A stretch of DNA of 6,112 bases from Chloroflexota bacterium (GTDB lineage Bacteria; Chloroflexota; Anaerolineae; Ardenticatenales; Ardenticatenaceae). The stretch spans positions 1 through 6,112 of the forward strand of contig DOUV01000554.1 in NCBI GenBank assembly GCA_003520455.1, written 5' to 3'. How positions within the stretch are numbered: the stretch's first letter is position 1; every line of letters starts with the position of its first letter. The notes beneath the pieces were generated by a model. It was not told the DNA's origin, made no database searches, and saw only the letters and a program-made list of their open reading frames with translations. Positions 4,225 through 6,112 of this stretch are shown piece after piece. The translations under genes and the position numbers were made by a program.

Positions 4225-5832
4225 TCAGTGGCGGCGAAGCAGGAGCTGGGGCACCAGGCGTACCTCGTCCGCCCGCAACAGCCAGGCAGCCAGCAGGTAG
4301 AGGCCACCACCCGCTGCAATAGCCAGCGGCGTCAGCAGCCACCCGGGCGCCTGCCTCAGGGGCGGAAACCGCAGGAGGGCCAGCAGGCCAGTGCCCATGA
4401 TCAGCGCCGCCACTCCTACCCGCCCGCTGGCAATCAGCATCTCGCGCCCCTCCAACCCGTGGAGCCGGCGCCGAAGGAGCCAGAGCAGCAGCAGCATCTC
4501 GAGCGTCGTCGACGTCGAATTGGCCAGGGCCAGCGCGCCATGCGGCCCGTGGCCGATATCCGTGGGGGAACCAAAACTGGGCAGGAGCATCAGGCTCATC
4601 GCGACGCTGAGAGCCACGGCCCCCGCGGCCACCAGCACCGGCGTCAGAGTGTCGTGGAGCGCGTAGAAGGCCCGGCTGATGATCTCGAGCAGAGAGTGGC
4701 CCACGAGGCCGAAACTGTAGAAGAGTAGCGCCCAGGCGGCGGCTGCCGTCGAGGTGGCATCGAAGGCGCCGCGCTGGAAGAGCAGCGTGATCAACGGCAC
4801 CCGCAGCACAATCAGCCCGACCGCCGCCGGCACTGTCAGGAAGAGGACAACCCGCAGCGTCAGGCTCAAGGTGCGACGCATGGCGGCCTGCTCGCCGCGG
4901 GCGGCCTGGCCGGCAAAGGCCGGGAAGATGACCGTGGCCACCGACAGCGCGAAGATGCCCTGCGGTAGTAGCATCGTGATAAAGGCGTAGTAGAGCGCCG
5001 GGATCGCCTGGACGTAGAGGTACGACGCCAGTATGGTATTCACCAACAGGATGAGCTGGACCGTGGCCACGCCGAGCACCCGCGGCGCCATCAGCCGGCC
5101 GACCTGGCGCACATACGGCGCGAGCACCGGGTCGCGAAGGCCGAGGGTGACGCTGTAACGCGAACCGTGGCGGATCAGAACCGGCACCTGGATCAACAAA
5201 TGGCCAATCGCCCCCAACACCACCCCCAGGGCCAGACCATACACCCCCCAGCGCGGCGCCAGAACCACCGCCCCAACAATAATTCCGAGGTTGTAGAGCA
5301 ACGGGGCCACCGCCGGCATGATAAAATGCTCGAGGGCATTGAGCACGCCCATGATCAGCCCGCTGAGACTAAAGATCACCGTCGAGGCCAGCATGATCCG
5401 CATCAGGTTGGCGGTGAGATGGCGCATCTCCGGCGTGAAGCCACCGCCCGGTACGACCAGGTGCACCAGCCACGGCGCCCCGAGCGCCGCCAGACCGGCC
5501 AGCACCGTGAGGCTCAGCAGGATGATGTTGGCAATCGCACTCGCCAGTCGCCAGGCCCCTGGGCGATCGTCGCGCGAGAGAAAACCGGTGAAGGTCGGGA
5601 TGAATGCCGACGCGAGGGCGCCTCCCGCCATCAGGTTGAAAAGCAGGTCCGGAATGCGAAAGGCGGCCTGGTAGGCTGCGGCGTCGGGCGAGGTACCAAA
5701 CTGGTGGCTGACCGCCACCTCCCGGACCAGGCCCAAGGCGCGGCTCGCCACAAACAGTACCATCACCATCAACGCCGCCCGAGCCATACGATGGCCGGTC
5801 GCACCCGGTGTCGGGACCGTTGTCGTCATCAT
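4225..5832 (-). CDS. murJ: Lipid II flippase MurJ
   Basis: MurJ is the inner-membrane MOP-superfamily transporter that flips lipid II for peptidoglycan synthesis. The protein is 535 residues and almost entirely hydrophobic helices, about 14 by eye, near the family norm. Signatures are ASRALGLVREVAVSHQFG (29-46), FRIPDLLFNLMAGGALASAF (58-77), HFIMPAVAPLLYNLGII (169-185), APRVLGVATVQLILLVNTILAS (249-270), LLPQGIFALSVATVIFPAFA (288-307), LFQRGAFDATST (351-362) and ISRAFYALHDTLTP (385-398). Conserved arginines in the cavity region are present at 31, 37, 59 and 251. I chose the ATG at 5832, followed directly by a second ATG at 5829, because a -10 box lies 6 nt upstream and the hydrophobic core starts about 20 residues in. 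The frame stays open to 6096 but that extension looks non-coding. It is the first gene of the minus-strand cluster. Confidence 0.97.
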   Translation of the reverse strand: MMTTTVPTPGATGHRMARAALMVMVLFVASRALGLVREVAVSHQFGTSPDAAAYQAAFRIPDLLFNLMAGGALASAFIPTFTGFLSRDDRPGAWRLASAIANIILLSLTVLAGLAALGAPWLVHLVVPGGGFTPEMRHLTANLMRIMLASTVIFSLSGLIMGVLNALEHFIMPAVAPLLYNLGIIVGAVVLAPRWGVYGLALGVVLGAIGHLLIQVPVLIRHGSRYSVTLGLRDPVLAPYVRQVGRLMAPRVLGVATVQLILLVNTILASYLYVQAIPALYYAFITMLLPQGIFALSVATVIFPAFAGQAARGEQAAMRRTLSLTLRVVLFLTVPAAVGLIVLRVPLITLLFQRGAFDATSTAAAAWALLFYSFGLVGHSLLEIISRAFYALHDTLTPVLVAAGAVALSVAMSLMLLPSFGSPTDIGHGPHGALALANSTSTTLEMLLLLWLLRRRLHGLEGREMLIASGRVGVAALIMGTGLLALLRFPPLRQAPGWLLTPLAIAAGGGLYLLAAWLLRADEVRLVPQLLLRRH

Positions 5833-5838
5833 GAGGCG

Positions 5839-5866
5839 ATTGTAGCGTGCAATCCCAGCGCGACAA
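5839..5866 (-). promoter_or_regulatory. murJ promoter, TTGTCG-N16-TACAAT, leaderless
   Basis: On the minus strand TACAAT (5844-5839) matches five of six -10 bases and TTGTCG (5866-5861) four of six -35 bases, 16 bp apart. Only six bases lie between the -10 and the first ATG, so transcription should start at or within a base of the A. No Shine-Dalgarno is present, as expected for a leaderless message. Confidence 0.65.
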
Positions 5867-6112
5867 GCGAGACAGACCACTCGTTGGGTCCAGGTGCGCC
5901 CTTGCGTTCCGGCGGCCGAAGCGGCTCTCAACCAGGGTCCCACCGAAATCGCCCCGGGAAGAAACCCGGCGAGGCCCCTGCCTTGCCGGGCACGCTTCCC
6001 GTCTCGGCCCCCCGGGGTCTCCTCTCCACCGAAGGAACCGCCCATTCGGTCCGTGTAGAGCGCGGAGTCGTGGGCGAGGGTGGGAGCGCCGCCCAACCGC
6101 CGGGCCGAGCAG
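5867..6112. other. Gene-free stretch upstream of murJ
   Basis: No protein gene is recognisable on either strand. The open frame here that is continuous with murJ encodes a Gly/Arg-rich sequence unlike any MurJ N-terminus and lies upstream of the murJ promoter. The stretch is very GC-rich and holds several dyads, such as CCGGG-N6-CCCGG at 5954-5969, and the long hairpin at 6046-6108. Any promoter for a gene to the right would fall here, but I see no convincing one. Confidence 0.5.
6046..6108. repeat. Long imperfect hairpin of unknown role
   Basis: Three nested stems share one axis. TCGGTCC 6046-6052 pairs with GGGCCGA 6102-6108 with one G-T pair, GCGG 6062-6065 with CCGC 6097-6100, and TGGGCG 6071-6076 with CGCCCA 6090-6095. 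The terminal loop AGGGTGGGAGCGC and two internal loops lie mostly on one side, giving an asymmetric RNA-like shape on either strand. It could be part of a leader for a gene beyond the right edge, or the 3' end of something read leftward. The window ends here, so this cannot be settled. Confidence 0.35.

Noticed and set aside
3391..4728. Plus-strand open frame of 445 codons antisense to the phosphatase gene and murJ
   Set aside because: Composition is Gln/Arg/Gly/His-rich with no recognisable domain. It spans two well-identified minus-strand genes and their promoter, so it is a shadow of GC-rich codon use.
5867..5960. T-box or TPP-like motif upstream of murJ on the minus strand (GGTGGGACC, GTTGAGAG)
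   Set aside because: Only short fragments match. The conserved partner motifs are missing, and the murJ promoter lies downstream of these bases, so they would not be in its mRNA.
5833..6096. N-terminal extension of murJ to an upstream start
   Set aside because: The extension is Gly/Arg-rich, lies upstream of the murJ -10 box, and does not resemble MurJ N-termini.

Overview
This is a GC-rich bacterial chromosome segment with dense, ordinary housekeeping genes. It has no mobile element, tRNA, rRNA or CRISPR array that I can recognise. The gene mix (a P1-family DmpA-type peptidase, a luciferase-like FMN/F420 oxidoreductase, APRT, an inositol-monophosphatase-family enzyme and MurJ) would fit a Chloroflexota/Thermomicrobia-type organism. 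The -10 boxes placed 6-7 nt before two ATG codons fit a lineage that uses leaderless mRNAs. The taxonomic guess is inference; no marker gene settles it.

Layout: 1-923 (+) is the 3' part of a self-cleaving P1 aminopeptidase that runs in from the left edge. Positions 924-1709 hold no convincing protein gene but are not empty. A possible promoter near 1158 leads into about 300 bases full of perfect short helices, which end in a strong intrinsic terminator at 1435-1476. A second promoter (1484-1512) follows, then a structured leader of about 190 nt in front of the LLM-class oxidoreductase gene (1710-2696, +). That gene overlaps tail-to-tail by 43 bp with apt (2654-3181, -).

The right half is all on the minus strand, in the order murJ (5832-4225), an inositol-monophosphatase-family gene (4179-3370), a possible 32-residue ORF (3296-3198) and apt (3181-2654). 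murJ and the phosphatase gene each have a -10-like hexamer 6-7 nt before their ATG and no Shine-Dalgarno sequence, so each is probably transcribed as a leaderless message. apt instead has a very strong Shine-Dalgarno and an operator-like inverted repeat just upstream. The last 280 bases, upstream of murJ, are non-coding as far as I can see and contain a long imperfect hairpin.

Functionally, MurJ flips lipid II for cell-wall synthesis and APRT salvages adenine. The phosphatase, oxidoreductase and peptidase act on small molecules or peptides whose substrates cannot be read from sequence. Nothing ties these genes into one pathway. The most interesting material is the non-coding DNA: the candidate structured RNA at 1170-1476, the leader at 1519-1709 with its repeated hairpin, and the apt control region.
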